NCBI GenBank assembly: GCA_018524725.1
Contig: JAEUWP010000120.1
Coordinates: 1 to 64,000, forward strand
Source of the DNA: Podaxis mareebaensis
Taxonomy: Eukaryota; Basidiomycota; Agaricomycetes; Agaricales; Agaricaceae
Direction: 5' to 3'
Length of the DNA: 64,000 nucleotides
Shown here piece after piece: positions 33,042 to 45,374 of this stretch. Both the position numbers and the translations under genes were made by a program. Numbering within the stretch: position 1 is the first letter of the stretch; each line of letters begins with the position of its first letter. A model generated the notes under the pieces. It was not told where the DNA came from. It saw only the letters and a program-made list of their open reading frames with translations, and searched no databases.

Positions 33042-33989
33042 TCACTCACAACGTCCCCATCCCATTGCCACCCAAGCTTCACGAGCTGCGAGTTCCTTCG
33101 CCTCTTTCTGGCTCTTACCTACGCCCTGGCCTCTGATTTCGCCGTTGACTGGGGTAATAAATGAAATGAAGGCAATTGCGATGTAAAAGTAACACGGCTT
33201 ACGACAGCATTGAACAGTCCAGGTTGGGGCATGAGGGGGACCTTCGGATCGAGCGGGGTAGGTCACCGTGTAATGTTTCTGTTGAGCAACTAGATTGAAT
33301 TGAGCCAAGATCTGAAGCTTGTTCTTCTCGGGCGTCGACCCCTGAGAGGCGGTCGACGCGTTGCTTTGGGAATAAGGAGGGGGAAAGGAGTTCGTGGGTG
33401 GAGGAGGGGCATGAGATTGGGAACCCCACATGTAGTACGAATGACCATTTCCTGTCGGTAGGTTGGGAGCGGGTGCTCTAGGGTCTAAAACCTTTGAAAC
33501 CCATTGCTGGACGGCCCCGGGACCACTTCCTAGGAACAGGGCGCCCCCGTATTTGTGGAAGAAATACCTTGCTTCCTGCGAAGAATGAGGATTCCTGCCT
33601 GTTGATTTAAGAATACGTACCTGCTCAGTATCGAGACTAGCGATTGCTTCTGGAGAACATATGATCCTCTGTTTAGCACCGGATGTATTCAGCAGATGAA
33701 GGAAGTCAAGCGAAGTGAGCTGGTTCTAAGCGCGTGGGTATTTAGCCGGCTGGATAATGCATTATAGTGAACTGCTACTGTGTACCTGAAGATCACCGAC
33801 GGCCATGGGAGGCTCCTTCATGAAGTGATGATAAGCAAGGGCTTGATCCAGGACATGACGGCCGAGGAATGCCAAACGCGCAGGACTCTTGGGGTCATCG
33901 TCGGCCATAGCCGATAAAGAGTCGTGCGTGTAGACAGTCAGCATCAAGTCCTGGTCGGTTATTGGTGGAAGGGTGGATACATCAGCCAT
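33042..33989 (-). CDS. RNase III-like + dsRBD protein, copy 2
   Basis: Exons 33989-33786, 33725-33621, 33575-33203 and 33148-33042 give 262 aa; all splice sites match copy 1. The N-terminus is MADVSTLPPITDQDL with TVYTHDS and ARLAFLGRHVLDQAL; the positions of the RNase III acidic residues are Ala and Arg. The dsRBD (NGEIRGQGVGKSQKEAKELA) is intact. The middle domain and linker differ most from copy 1. It looks functional, and shares its likely dsRNA-binding, non-cleaving role with the other two copies. The product could be redundant or diverging after duplication; the conserved reading frame with many silent-looking changes suggests selection, which is not proven here. Confidence 0.8.
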
Positions 33990-34308
33990 GTCGCACGATA
34001 ACAGAGGAGTGATGCTAAAGGATGAAGCAGGAGGATACTGCAGTTTGTCAGGCTTTATGTGCTGATTCGAAGCAGGTGGAGACTCCAGAGAAGGATCGAA
34101 TATTCTGAAGAGGGTCGATGAACTTTGATAAGGTCTTGCTGCGATCACAGAGCTTTGGGTGGTAAGAGACTTTGCTGGTATGATACTACACTGTGAGTAG
34201 AGGCGGGTCAGAGAGGAACAAGGATGGGAACTGATCGAGTGGAGGCACAGTAAAAATGCCGAAACGGGAATCGCCGAGTTTTGTGATCCTAACTTATCAC
34301 TTCGAAAT

Positions 34309-34349
34309 GGATGGCGATCGTGCAGAAACTGTCGGGCGAGCTCAGAGAA
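34309..34349 (+). pseudogene. 41-bp DUF6535 scar at the unit 2/unit 3 junction
   Basis: ATGGATGGCGATCGTGCAG and the bases after it match 27699-27739 of the DUF6535 gene, in the same orientation. The sequence then jumps straight to the spacer (compare about 28965). This is all that remains of the DUF6535 gene in unit 3. Confidence 0.85.
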
Positions 34350-34699
34350 AATGATTACCTGAAAAGACGACATTTGGATGCGACTCGAAGGTTGTCTTCG
34401 GTTTGGTTGGCAACATTCCTTTACCGGAGTCCATCATTTATTCTTATGCCTGAACGTGTATTTCAAGCTATTTGTCAATGCTACTAGTAGATTCGAAACA
34501 TAAGATTCAGACTTATTCATCAATGTCAACTACCACCAGAAATCGCTTGCCTTCCTGGTCCGCTTCGCAACACTATGGTTCACGACAGAGATTCAGGAAG
34601 CGAAGCGAGCTACTGGCAGGGTGGCATTATTCAAGGCGAGAACCAAAGCCAGACTACTCGGGCACTTAATGACCGCATGAGTGACTGGCTGGCTTGAGA

Positions 34700-35658
34700 T
34701 CAATAGTAGGGGCACTCACAACGTCCCCATCCCATTGCTACCCAAGCTTCGCGAGATGCAAGCTCTTTGGCCTCTCTCTGACTACTGCCTACGCCTTGTC
34801 CTTTGATTTCGCCGTTGACTGGGGGAATAAATGAAAGAAGGTAATTGTGATGTAAAGGTAACACAACTTACGACAGCACTGAACTGTCCAGGTTGGGCTA
34901 TGAGGGGGACCTTCGGATCGAGCGGGGTAGGTTACCGTGTAGTGTTTCTGTTGAGCAGCTAGATTAAGCTGAGCCAAAATATTGGATTTGGCCTTATCGA
35001 GTTTCGACCCCTGAGAGGCAGTCGACGCGTTGCTTTGGGAATAAGGAGGGGGAAAATGGCTCGGGGGTGAGGGAAAAGCCTGAGATTGGGCACTCCCTCG
35101 TTGGTACGAACGACCATTCCTTGTTGGTAGGCTGGGAACTGATGCTTGGGGATCTAGAGCTTTTGAGACCCATTGTTGGACGGCCTCGGGGCCACTTTCT
35201 AGGAACAAGGCGCCAAGGTATTTGTGGAAGAAGTGCCTTGCCTCCTGCGAAGGATAAGACTTTCTGCTTGTTGATTCAAGAATACGTACCAGCTCCGTAT
35301 CGAGACTAGCTTGTGTTCCTGGAGGGCCTACGATCCTACGTCTGGCACCAGATGTATTTAGCAGATGAACGAAGTCAAGCGAGGTGAGCTGGTTCTATGT
35401 CCATGGGAACTTAGCCGGCTAAATAATGCATTATAGTGAACTGCTGTTGTATACCTGGAGATCACCGACAGCCATAGTAGGTTCCTTCATGAAATGATGA
35501 TAAGCAAGTGCTTGCTCCAGGACATGACGACCAAGGAATGCCAAACGCGCAGGACTCTTGGGGTCATCATCTGCGGCAGATGATAAAGAGTCGTGCGTGT
35601 AGACAGCCAGCATCAGGTCCTGATCAATTATTGGTGGGAGGGTAGATACATCAGCCAT
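34700..35658 (-). CDS. RNase III-like + dsRBD protein, copy 3
   Basis: Exons 35658-35455, 35394-35290, 35244-34872 and 34818-34700 give 266 aa. The N-terminus is MADVSTLPPIIDQDLMLAVYTHDS and the second motif ARLAFLGRHVLEQAL. The dsRBD reads NGEIKGQGVGSSQREAKELA. The stop used by copies 1 and 2 after GWGRCE is changed to a Cys codon, adding four residues (CPYY). Everything else is intact. It is closer to copy 2 than to copy 1 in the N-terminal domain, so copies 2 and 3 probably separated last. Confidence 0.8.
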
Positions 35659-36199
35659 ATCGGACGCTAACAGAAGTGCGATACTAAGGGATGAAGCAGA
35701 AGGATACTGTAGTTCGTCAGGCTTTAAATGCTGATTCGAAACAGATGGAAGCTCTAGAGAAGGATCGAATATTCTGAAGAGGGTCGATGATCTTTGATAA
35801 GATTCTGCTGCGATCACAGAGCTTTGGGTGGTAAGAGATGTTGCTGGTATTATGCTGTGTTGTGAAGTAGAGGTAGGTCAGATGGAAACAAGGATGGGAT
35901 AGAGACGCAGCAAAGGTACCGTCATAGGAATCGCCGAGTCTTGTGATTCTAACTTATCACTTCGAAGAGAAGGAAACATTTTGCGTCGTGTCTGGTCTTA
36001 AGATAGTCAATGACCATTCTCTGCTGCGCTTTCTTCAAATAGCAGAATGAGGCATTCTATGTGCGGCGGAGCCCATTACTCGCCCGGCCCTTTGATCTTC
36101 CACCTAGCTGCCGTTCGTTCCCTACCAAATGCAGCTTCTCGTACTAAACGTTGGGCAAGCTAGAAATAGGATCGACCTCCTTATGGTCCCCAAGAGATT

Positions 36200-37738
36200 G
36201 CTCCTAACTTGGAGAATGATGGTGTCCACTGCGGCGAATCTTGTCCCCATATGGTCCAAGTGTAACCATCACCCGAGGAAACCTGGAGAATGTTAATTCA
36301 GGTTTGACCGGGACAATTTCATATCGCAGGATTCTAACTATGTATGACCAACTTTGGAACTTGAGAAGATTGAAGCTGCCAAGCGGCGGAACATTCTCCA
36401 AGCTCCATGACGCCCAGAAGCACCGGTGAGTTGTGCAGCGGTCAAGTAGTCGAAGCTGAACTTATGGGGCTCTTGCATGAATCGTGGCCGTTTTGCATTG
36501 CCCACGGAATAACAACTTGAAGTTACCCAGCAAAGATATCAAAATTTTTTCCGGCGGAGGCGAGCAAGTACGCCTCTTTTCCCGCTTTGTTCGATGTTAT
36601 CGCATATACAACCACCGGCTGCTCAACTAATCAATCAACTCGAATATTTGCCCAAAGGGAAGCTGTAACTTACTGCTCAGCGGACACCAACGTCGGTTAC
36701 AGTGCACAGTAACTGTACCACCGAAGGCACTGAATTGTTACTTCCACACATCGTCTAATGGCGAGCCTTCAGAGCGTCTTGATGTCGGAGAATTTTCCGA
36801 CACTATATTTGGAAGATTCGTAGTTCCTCAGGGCGAGCTGTCTCCCCGCGCCATCCAACCATGAGCACCGGCACGCCGGGTTAGACAGGGGCTAACATTC
36901 GAGAGGCTCGGAGTCTTTCAGCCTTGGTTGGCTTGCGACCCGGTGGTATCACTACCCGACGTCCGAGTCGGGTTTGTGCTGGCTCCGCCAAATTACGCAG
37001 ATGCCTTCCCATTAAGATGAATGGAAGAGATATCTACCAAAAGGACGTAGTAGGAGCTTCAATGTGGGATGGCGCTAGGAAGAAGTGATGTGATCCAGTA
37101 TACATCACAACTACAGCGCTTTATTCTTAACCTTCCTCATCCCATATGTGGCTCATTGCATGATGGAGGGTGAGAAAAAACTGCTGCCGCTCAGCTTCCC
37201 GATCATATCACTCATACATGTATTGTCCAAGAGTCCCAACATATCTCTATTCATACAAGCTACGGCATACTGCAATCCATCTACAAGAGCCCCGATAAAA
37301 TCCAATTACCCGGCAAACAATCATACAGTAAGGATCAAAAGATAATATACAACCGACGAGAATATAAATAACACGAAACATCAACCCGAGTCGGAAATGA
37401 AGTGATTGATGCAAGACTGACAAGTGTAGATGGATGTATGATGGATAGACGGGAGCATGATTAAACGAAGTGTAGTGGATTCCAACCGATGGAATCAAGA
37501 AACCGCATGGAATAGAAGCAACGTGCAAACGTAAAAGAGATATAGATCAGCGCAGAAATATAATCCAAGCCATACCATCGGTCTTCTCACCGAATTCCGA
37601 GTCCCAATCCGAGCTGTTCGCAGTAACACTAATGCCGGCGCCAGCGTCAGAGTTCCAGCTTTAGTACCAAACGACTAATTCCCGTCTGGTCGGGGATTGG
37701 GTCAAATCGAGTCAGGAAGGTATCCAAGCTAGGAGAAT
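36200..37738. other. Intergenic; no supported gene
   Basis: About 1.5 kb. A short plus-strand open frame at 36241-36429 has no recognised domain. The GC-rich stretch at about 36840-36990 was inspected for a tRNA and does not fold as one by eye. The part from 37148 on is the 3' flank of the Ser-rich gene. Confidence 0.4.
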
Positions 37739-39228
37739 CTAGGCATCCGAATGGCCATCCAACACCTCAATGCAAAACTGCCGCCAATCCACCCGTTTTG
37801 GAACATCATCCTCCAATGCGCTCTCGAAAAACAGCATTGCGTCTGATTCAGGCACAGGCGCCTCTTCCTCCTCTATCGTTGGTTCCGCCTGACCCTTTAT
37901 TTGAGCCCGATCAGAAACGCGCAGGGACCTAGCGACACGAAGACCAGGGTCTACAGAGTTGGACTTGGGCGCCTTGTCAACGCTATTGTTGGCGTCGTTG
38001 TCGTTGTCAGAGTTATCGCTCTCGGGGATCGCAACTGAGATAGATGCGGACTTGGTAGGGAACAATGAACGGACGCGTGATCGCGTCGAAGTCCAGGAAA
38101 CAGGGAATGATTGTGAACGTGTGTGTGAGCGTGATTGGGAGTGAGGGTGGGGTTGAGAGAGAGAATCAGTATGTCGGCGGGTGGTGCCTGACGTAGATGG
38201 GCTGTTTATAGCGGTCGCGATCGCAGTTGAGGTGGTAGAGGAGGGAACGACGTGAATCGAGGCAGGTCTCTTCTTCTCTAATAAAGCCCTTGCCCCAGTC
38301 CTTGCGCGAGGGAGATGTAAAAACGAGGTGTCTGGGGACGGGCTCGCGGAAGAGGATGGGATATTCAAGAACGAATTCCTAGAGGATGATGAGAGGAACG
38401 ATGACGCAGATGCAGATGAGAACGACGAGAACGAGAATCTATTCGATTGCGGACGAGTGGGTGCTGAGAGATTGCGATGGCGGACGGGGATGGCTCCAGA
38501 CGGGGAAGACGATTCACGGAGGTCGACGTCAACAAAGAATGACTTTGAACTCGGGGATGATGAGAATGGGTCAAGGAGTTCTGGTGCCAGCTGTGGTTCT
38601 GCAGTGACACGTGCAAGGTACTCAAGGCTACGTGGATACCATATACCACATGTACATGCGACACACATATACGATCACGGAGATGACAACCAGACGATAC
38701 ATAGGACAGATGCATAGATGATGTGATCATGAGCTTCACGGGATCACATAAAACAAAAACATAAGACACATACCCACTATTCGGACATTCAGGCCAGGAC
38801 AAAGAATCAATGTCGACGGCGTCGTCGATGAAAGAGTCGCTGGAAGTAGACGACATCCATCCAGACTCATCATTGGCCATACTACGAACAGTAGTACTCC
38901 GGGGTCTTCGGTTGCCAAATAAGTGGTGGGTGATGGATATCAATGATGAGCGACGGTGTTGCTTCCCGGAGGTACGACTATGGCGTCTTGTATCGGAAGA
39001 CGAGGACGAAGATTTGGATAGGGGGATGAATCTCGATGTGCGTCGTGTTTGCTGCTTCATAGTCTCTGTCTCGGAATCTGAGTCAGATGAGACACCATCA
39101 AAGGAGAGTGGAATCGGTGCAGTCCCCAAAGCAGATTTGGCACGATTTTCCGTTGCGAACCGTCTCGAGACAAGTCGAATGCCCGAGGTGAAGAAGTCGG
39201 AATAGCCGGGCGCATGAACAGAATACAT
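37739..39228 (-). CDS. Ser-rich hypothetical protein
   Basis: Exons 39228-38774 and 38627-37739 (intron of 146 bp, acceptor GTAG) give 447 aa. The start is MYSVHAPGYSDFFTSGIRLV. The protein is dominated by Ser, Arg and Thr tracts (SSSSSSDTRRHSRTS, SFSSASASSFLSSSSR, SRSHTRSQSF), with Asp/Asn runs near the end and a conserved-looking C-terminus (VDWRQFCIEVLDGHSDA). No enzyme domain, signal peptide or membrane segment is seen. Low-complexity basic/Ser regions suggest a phosphorylated, largely disordered regulator, but that is inference. I do not recognise the family. It has its own long promoter (39229 onward). Confidence 0.65.
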
Positions 39229-40556
39229 GGCGGATGTAGGCGGAGGGCGGTACCAGCAGTGAGCGCTAGTAGAGCCAAGGGTCGGGAGTGGAGTGGGGGA
39301 GAGGTGCAGAGGATCCACAGGCAAAGTTAGGTTAATATATGTCGCTTCTCTCTAGCGCCAAGCCGTTATTATACAGTCAGTCAGGGGATAGGATGTTTTG
39401 GAGATCCCATCAACCAGGTGGTGTGGCGGTGACGTCGACAACGGACGATTCTCTCTGTTGTACTTGTCAAATTAAGGCAAATCGTCTCCACGGGTAAGAA
39501 TAGAAAAAGGGGGGAAAGAGAGGCGTAACAAATAAACAGTGGCGAGTCATAGCCTCTCGTGAGTGCGCGGCGTTGATCTAAAGCTACGATGTTCTTGTAT
39601 GAGTCGCAGCTCTTGATTGTGGATCAATTACCGTACTTTTGGTCAGTGTTCAGGTATTGGCGCTTAGCAAGGGCGATCAGTTCCGACTCAAGCGTTTGGT
39701 GTTCGAGTGGCATATAAGGCTTGGGGAGTGTGCTTATTACGATTTGTCATGTGGTGTATGGCGAATTTTCCGTTGTCAAACCTGTTGTAGGTCAGTTGTT
39801 CGCACCCAAGGGTGATGATGATATGCTTACTGGGGGTTTGGAGTGGGAGTTGAATTCAATGGCAACGGGAGAGGAGCCTCATCATATGATACACCCATTT
39901 TTGGTCGAAGGATTGATGCGGAAAACTGTGCTAAGAGGTCTGAAAGGAGCCGAGTGATATCAGTAAGAGAAGTAGACAGAAGTTGATGTCGGTTTAGAGA
40001 TTCAACAAGTCAGCAAATATAAAAATGGGAGTGGTGCGCTCTGCGAGGCGCTGCGATGTAAAGAAGCACGAGTGCTGTGTCTGAACAATGGGGGGGGGGG
40101 TTTGAGGCTTTGATGTCCGCGGATTGGTTGGGCAAAGATAAAATATGATGGATCAGTTCCGTCGGGCAATTGTGCCTATGACTGTTTGAGCGAATCGCCG
40201 AGAACGAACACGTCTATGCTCATACAGCAACATCATTGATAGATGTCGGGTGGAGTGATTTGCAAAATGTGTTATGCATATTAATTGGACAACAGGTATC
40301 GTGTAGCAATGTCCAAAAGTCTGGGACTGCGTCGTGGGTGGTGAAACTGAAAAAAGGCTGGCGAAACTCCGGAGCGAAGGGAGAACAAGAACGCGGTCAC
40401 CACACTTCGTCAGCCAGATCGAGTCCCACAAGAATGGATGATTCGGATTATTCGGCACATGTTAGCAGTGCCTGTATTTGCAATTTGGTGATGAGTATTG
40501 CCCTCGGACGGCAATGAATGGAGACGATATTACATGGTACCACCCTGGAATATATT
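39229..40556. other. Long upstream region of the Ser-rich gene; no supported gene
   Basis: About 1.3 kb without a convincing coding region; an open frame at 39721-39957 lacks codon structure or domains. It contains a run of 11 G at 40090-40100. The right end is the 3' flank of COA6. Confidence 0.4.
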
Positions 40557-40907
40557 CTATCGCTTGCTGTTCTCTGCCTGCATTTTCGCCTGAGCGAGGC
40601 GTTCCTTTTGTGCGTCGGCGATGATTCGCCGCTGGTTGAAGTACGCGATCTGCATATGTGGAACACAATAAGGAGTTGCAGTGGAAGGATAATTGATGCG
40701 GCGTGGACGCACCCAGCTCTTAGCGCAGTTGTCCTCGTACAGCTGCTTCTCTTTTGTGCAAGCATTGCCTTCGCCGCCGGCCTTGACTACATTGGCACGA
40801 TCGAGGCATTCAAAGTATGAATCCCGGGCATCCCAGCATATCTGGCGGTTTTGTCTTGATGGTTCAGACTTTTCTTCGGTCTTGTCGCTCCGCGAGAGCC
40901 ATCCCAT
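40557..40907 (-). CDS. COA6: Cytochrome c oxidase assembly factor 6 (Coa6)
   Basis: Exons 40907-40713 and 40649-40557 give 95 aa; the 63-bp intron lies after CAKSW. The start is MGWLSRSDKTEEK. The twin-cysteine CHCH fold is visible: C-X9-C in CWDARDSYFEC and C-X10-C in CTKEKQLYEDNC, followed by SWIAYFNQRR, the Coa6 C-terminal signature. Coa6 works in the mitochondrial intermembrane space, helping deliver copper to Cox2 (CuA site) with Sco proteins. Length matches the family. CHCH proteins lack a cleaved presequence and are trapped by Mia40, which fits this N-terminus. Confidence 0.92.
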   Translation of the reverse strand: MGWLSRSDKTEEKSEPSRQNRQICWDARDSYFECLDRANVVKAGGEGNACTKEKQLYEDNCAKSWVRPRRINYPSTATPYCVPHMQIAYFNQRRIIADAQKERLAQAKMQAENSKR

Positions 40908-41356
40908 GGTGGACGGGTGATGGCGAGACTTGGACGCGACTTCCTGAAACGTTCCGGGAAGTGCGCACGTGATGGTTCCCATCCGCAAATACCTGCCTGT
41001 GAATGTACTTGAAACTCTCAACAAGTCCTACTCACACAGTGCTATCTGCGGTGGAATAGAGTTATCTGGGTTTTGGCTGACTGGCATGCTCAATTTTCAT
41101 ATTTTATCCTATTGAGCGCGTCGATTTATTGGCATGGGAGACACCTGCCGAATCAGTAATCGGTCACTTAGTCAGATGGGTCGAATATGCCAAGACCGAC
41201 TACAACAGTCCAACACCAACAGCGACGACAGGCTTTGTTATCTATCATCTACCTTCTCTGCACGCACACCTACCTCGAGGTACAAGACTACGTTACATTA
41301 CGCGCATCCTCTAACCACACTATGGACATTGGGTGCACAAAATAATACCAACCTCC
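40908..41356. other. Divergent promoter region between COA6 and TBC gene
   Basis: About 450 bp between divergent starts. No gene is seen. Confidence 0.4.
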
Positions 41357-44300
41357 ATGGCATCCACACATCTCAAAACTCCAACCCAGTCGCATCCGCT
41401 GTCTTCCGAGGAACTGCCATCACGCGGTCGTAAGAGTCGTGAACCGCCTCGCCAAGGTGCTCGGCCAGCATCAAACTACTTTACCCTCAAAGCACAGCTC
41501 GAACGGAACACCGCTGGGGCCCCAAATTGGGATGGGAGCGTTCGGGGATACAGTAAACTCAACAAGGGGAGACATTCGGATGCACAGGCACGGAACAAAA
41601 CATCCGCGACGTCGTTATGGGATCAGCAGCACCAGGATGGAACCCCTCTGTTCGTAGTGGGGTCATCCGAGGACGACATCACTCCAAGGAAACGACCTGA
41701 TCCAGAATTTGTGATAACCGAAGTATTCGACTCGAACCAATATGGTCCGCTCGTCACTGGCCATGTATTATCAACCAAGTGGCATGAATGCTCTGATGAT
41801 GCCATTGAGGCAGCTGTCTCCAAGCTCAGTTCGATGGAAGCACCTGGTGACGTTGTCAACCATCCGTATTTCACCGCATTGCGCATTCTGTCCTCTGCAT
41901 ACCACAGCCTAACATACACACGATCGGAACTGGAGGAACAAGGACGGTTAATGAGGGAGAAGGAAGCTGCGCGGAGGCAAAGAGCAGAAGATCTACTGTC
42001 CGAGTTGCAACCCTCGGAAAGGGACATCGCTCGGCGTGTCGTTCAGTCCATATTCACCAATGATGATGAAAGCCTCCACCAGGTCCAGAGAAAGCAGAGT
42101 GCCATGGTATGTGATTCCCATTTCAAACCTCGCTGCTCACTGACACGTGTATAGTCTCTGATAGAATCGCTGAGCGAAGCTATTGCAGACGAAGTTCCGC
42201 TTTCTCGAAGCATACCGGAGCCCATGACACCAATGGCGGAAGAAACCACATTCCAACTCGATCATCCATCCGAATCTACGCCAGATCAATCCTCCACTCC
42301 TATAGACGGCACTCCAACTAATCACGAACACTCTTCCCTCGACGAACCCAACCCCCCCTTTCCACCAGAACCTCCTCTCCCAGATGCCAAACAACGACAG
42401 GATCGCGCCACAATAGGCGATTGGATGGGCACGTTATGGGGCAAATCCAAAAATCCCCGTTCTCAGGATGTGCAGGCTGCTGCAAGTTCCTCCTCCAGCG
42501 ACAACACACTTCCTGTTAGACCCCCAGGCCGACGCAAGACCACCAAGAGCGTGTTTGGCACACTCGGTATTTCCATCCTTAATCCGGTACCTCGCGACAC
42601 ATCCAAACGACACATTGTGGAAAACCCCGTCCCCCCACAAACAGTCTCCGATGATGCCGAGTCTACCAAATCTATGGCGCCTTCGGCAGACCTGTCCACC
42701 GCACCTTCCGTCGTACCATCTGCTGTGTCGTCACCCATCCAGCATGCCTTTGTGCCAACCCTTGCAGCCCCTACCCTGACAACAACACTGGACCCTCCAA
42801 CGAAGGCGTCATCGGTGTCGTCGGTTACAGCATCGTCAGCTGATCCGCCAGCGGTTATGATGCAGGGTGCAACACTTCGCGCGATTGCTCATGCGACTCG
42901 CGTTATGGCCAATGACCCGAGTAGTATCCTGACCGATCAAGGCCGCGAAACCAGTACACTTATTGCAACACTCGCGATGGAATTGATCAAGAACGCCCGT
43001 GATGAGGGCATCAACTTCCGCGAGAAGCCGCTTAAGGAACGAAAGGAGGTTAGCGGGATGGCCAAGGATGAGAATCCAGCTGAGCGGCCCATAGCCACCT
43101 TGAGTACGACCTCTGGAACCGATGCGACTATGTCTCTCAATCGCGCGCTGGGTTCGACCTCAACTGAAGGGGTGAAGAAGAAAGGGAGAAATGCAGGCAT
43201 TGCCCGCGTGTCTTCCCCCTTCGCTTCCCCGCTCTTCGGTTCCTTTGGCCGCCAACAGCGCAAATCTTCCATTGTCCAACCATTTTCGACCCAATCCACC
43301 ACTGCCACTAGCCACCAGTCTTCGCTCAACCCTGGAGCTCCAACGCAACCTCCATCTCAGCCTCCAAAGCCCAAACTCGCATCCGTTCCCCTCGAATCCA
43401 TCATTCCCGCAACCTCTAAACCACCTACGCAATACCTCTCTCGTGGATACACGTACACACCTCTGACATCACGCGACTTCCGTTTCAGTCTCCCGTTATC
43501 TGTACCTCCGCCCCACCCCCACTCTGCTTCACGTTTCTCACCATATAGCGGTGATGGCGACGATGGCGGGAGACCTCCATTAACAGACCGATATGGATTC
43601 ATTTACGATGTTACGTTGTACGATGTGTTGCTGTTGATCCGTGCGAGGGAGTGTCGGAATAGCGCGCCTGCGTGTTTGACGGGAGTGAGGATTGCCGATA
43701 GGGAGGAGGATAATAGCTGGCCTGAGGATGATGGAAGAAGTGCTGGAAGTGGGAGAGGGAAGGGCAGGGAGGGTATCGAGATCGTGAAGGGGAAGTGTAC
43801 ATGCGATGGGGAGTCGGATAGCAAGAGCATCAGAAGTGGTGAGCGAGGGAGAGGGGATGGTGAGGAGTCAATGGCTTCGCCCTTAGGTGATGGGCAGTCG
43901 ATGAGCGTCAAGTCGCGTTCGTCGTCAAAGAGCCGGAAGAGGAGCTCGGTGGCTCTTTCGTCTGGTGCGACTACTTCGACGAACACGCATTCGAGTAGTG
44001 GTGGGACAGGTCCGGCATCCCTTGCTACGTCTATTCTAAGCGTCAACGACGATACCCCGCGACATGCATGTGCGAATACGATCCGGAAACTACTGGACCA
44101 GCTTACGGAGATCCATGACCAACAACAGGCGGCGCAGCGGAGAGAGTGGAATGTATTTGTGAAACAGCGATCGCGGATCAAAACATCCAGCAATAAGCCT
44201 TCTTCTGCTCCTGCTGGGGCGTCAAACACGATCCTTGGTCTTAACATCAATCTCGGTCTCACGAACAGTGATTCTGTAGATGATGACGCCGACGAGTTAG

Positions 44301-45374
44301 GACATACCGAGGGTCTCATCAACTTTGCGCAACTTGGACTCTCGTCTTCAAGGGACGAACGGAGGGAGTTTGATCGCCTTGTGAGGAATGGGATCCCTCT
44401 TTGTTTCCGATCGAAGGTGTGGATGGAGTGTAGTGGTGCGCTGGAGCTTAAGGAACCAGGTCTGTTCAGGGACCTGCTTGAGGCAAAGGCGGAGGATGGC
44501 CCTGGAAGTGTTGTGGCAGAGATTGAGAAGGATGTGGGGAGGACGATGCCTCTGAATGTGTTCTTTGGAGGTGACGGTGCGGGGGTAGACAAGTTAAGGA
44601 GGGTATTGGTTGCATATAGTCGGTGCGCGTCTTGATTTTCGTTATTCGCAAATTGAGTCCTGACTTTGGCCTTGCAGACGTAATCCTGCCGTTGGGTATT
44701 GTCAAGGCATGAACTTGATTACATCGACAATATTACTTGTCCATGCGGACGAGGAGGATGCGTTCTGGATGCTTGTAGCGATCGTGGAGAAGATTCTTCC
44801 TGAGGATTTTTTCTCACCTTCGCTGTTACCTTCGCGTGCCTGTCCACTTGTTCTGCTGGACTATGTCGCTGAGCACCTGCCAAAGCTACACGCACACTTG
44901 ACAGAGCTTGGGATCGACCTTGGGGCGATTTGTTTTTCGTGGTTCTTGTCGCTGTTTACGGATTGTTTGCCTGTTGAGGTATGTTATTGGTTCTATCAGC
45001 TTTAATGATGGAAAGCCATAACGGTGCCGCGCAGACTTTATTTAGGGTATGGGATATATTTCTTATTGATGGGCTCGACGTGCTATTCCGGATAGCGTTG
45101 GCCATCCTACGAAGAAACGAGCAGGAGTTGCTCTCATGCGAATCGATACCTGCTGTGTACGTCGCACTGGAGAACTTGCCAACGAGGATGTGGGAGGCGG
45201 ACAAACTCCTCCAGGTGCGTCTCCTTCGCCTCGTGCTGTATGTATGACACTAAACTATGCCTTGTGATTTTTACATAGCTTGAAGCTGAGCTTCGACCCG
45301 CACTCATACATTCCGATATCACTGCTAAGAGGAACAAACACGTCGCTACACTCTCGCAGTTGGTGTCGCAATAA
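41357..45374 (+). CDS. TBC-domain Rab GTPase-activating protein
   Basis: Exons 41357-42106, 42155-44622, 44678-44978, 45035-45214 and 45279-45374 give 1264 aa. The long N-terminal half is Ser/Pro/Thr-rich with a short charged helix (EEQGRLMREKEAARRQRAED). The TBC domain occupies about residues 1000-1230: RLVRNGIPLCFRSKVWMECSG, then YSRRNPAVGYCQGMNLITS, LGAICFSWFLSLFTDCLP and LFRVWDIFLIDG. The YCQGMN box carries the glutamine finger; the IxxDxxR box that normally supplies the arginine finger should lie in the stretch after DVGRTMPLNVFFG, where no clear IPxDxxRT is seen. It may be a weak or atypical GAP. Rab GAPs switch off Rab proteins on transport membranes; which Rab is unknown. Confidence 0.85.

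Larger units (their letters stand above)
26690..36200. repeat. Segmental triplication: DUF6535 + RNase III/dsRBD unit
   Basis: Unit 1 is about 26690-30836, unit 2 about 30838-34308 and unit 3 about 34309-36200. The order in each is DUF6535 (plus), spacer with 24-bp repeats, RNase III/dsRBD gene (minus), upstream region. The DUF6535 part is full length in unit 1, truncated and frame-shifted in unit 2, and reduced to 41 bp in unit 3. The RNase III/dsRBD gene is intact in all three, with exon lengths 207/105/373/107, 204/105/373/107 and 204/105/373/119. Confidence 0.9.

Noticed and set aside
36840..36990. GC-rich stretch considered as a tRNA or structured RNA
   Set aside because: No acceptor-stem pairing, no A/B box set and no anticodon arm could be arranged by eye.
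38365..39324. Alternative minus-strand frame of 319 codons over the Ser-rich gene
   Set aside because: It reads through the 146-bp intron and shifts frame at exon 2. The spliced model (39228-38774 with 38627-37739) joins in phase and keeps the Ser-rich frame.
40090..40100. Run of 11 G residues
   Set aside because: A single homopolymer in a promoter-side intergenic region, possibly also prone to sequencing error; no wider structure.
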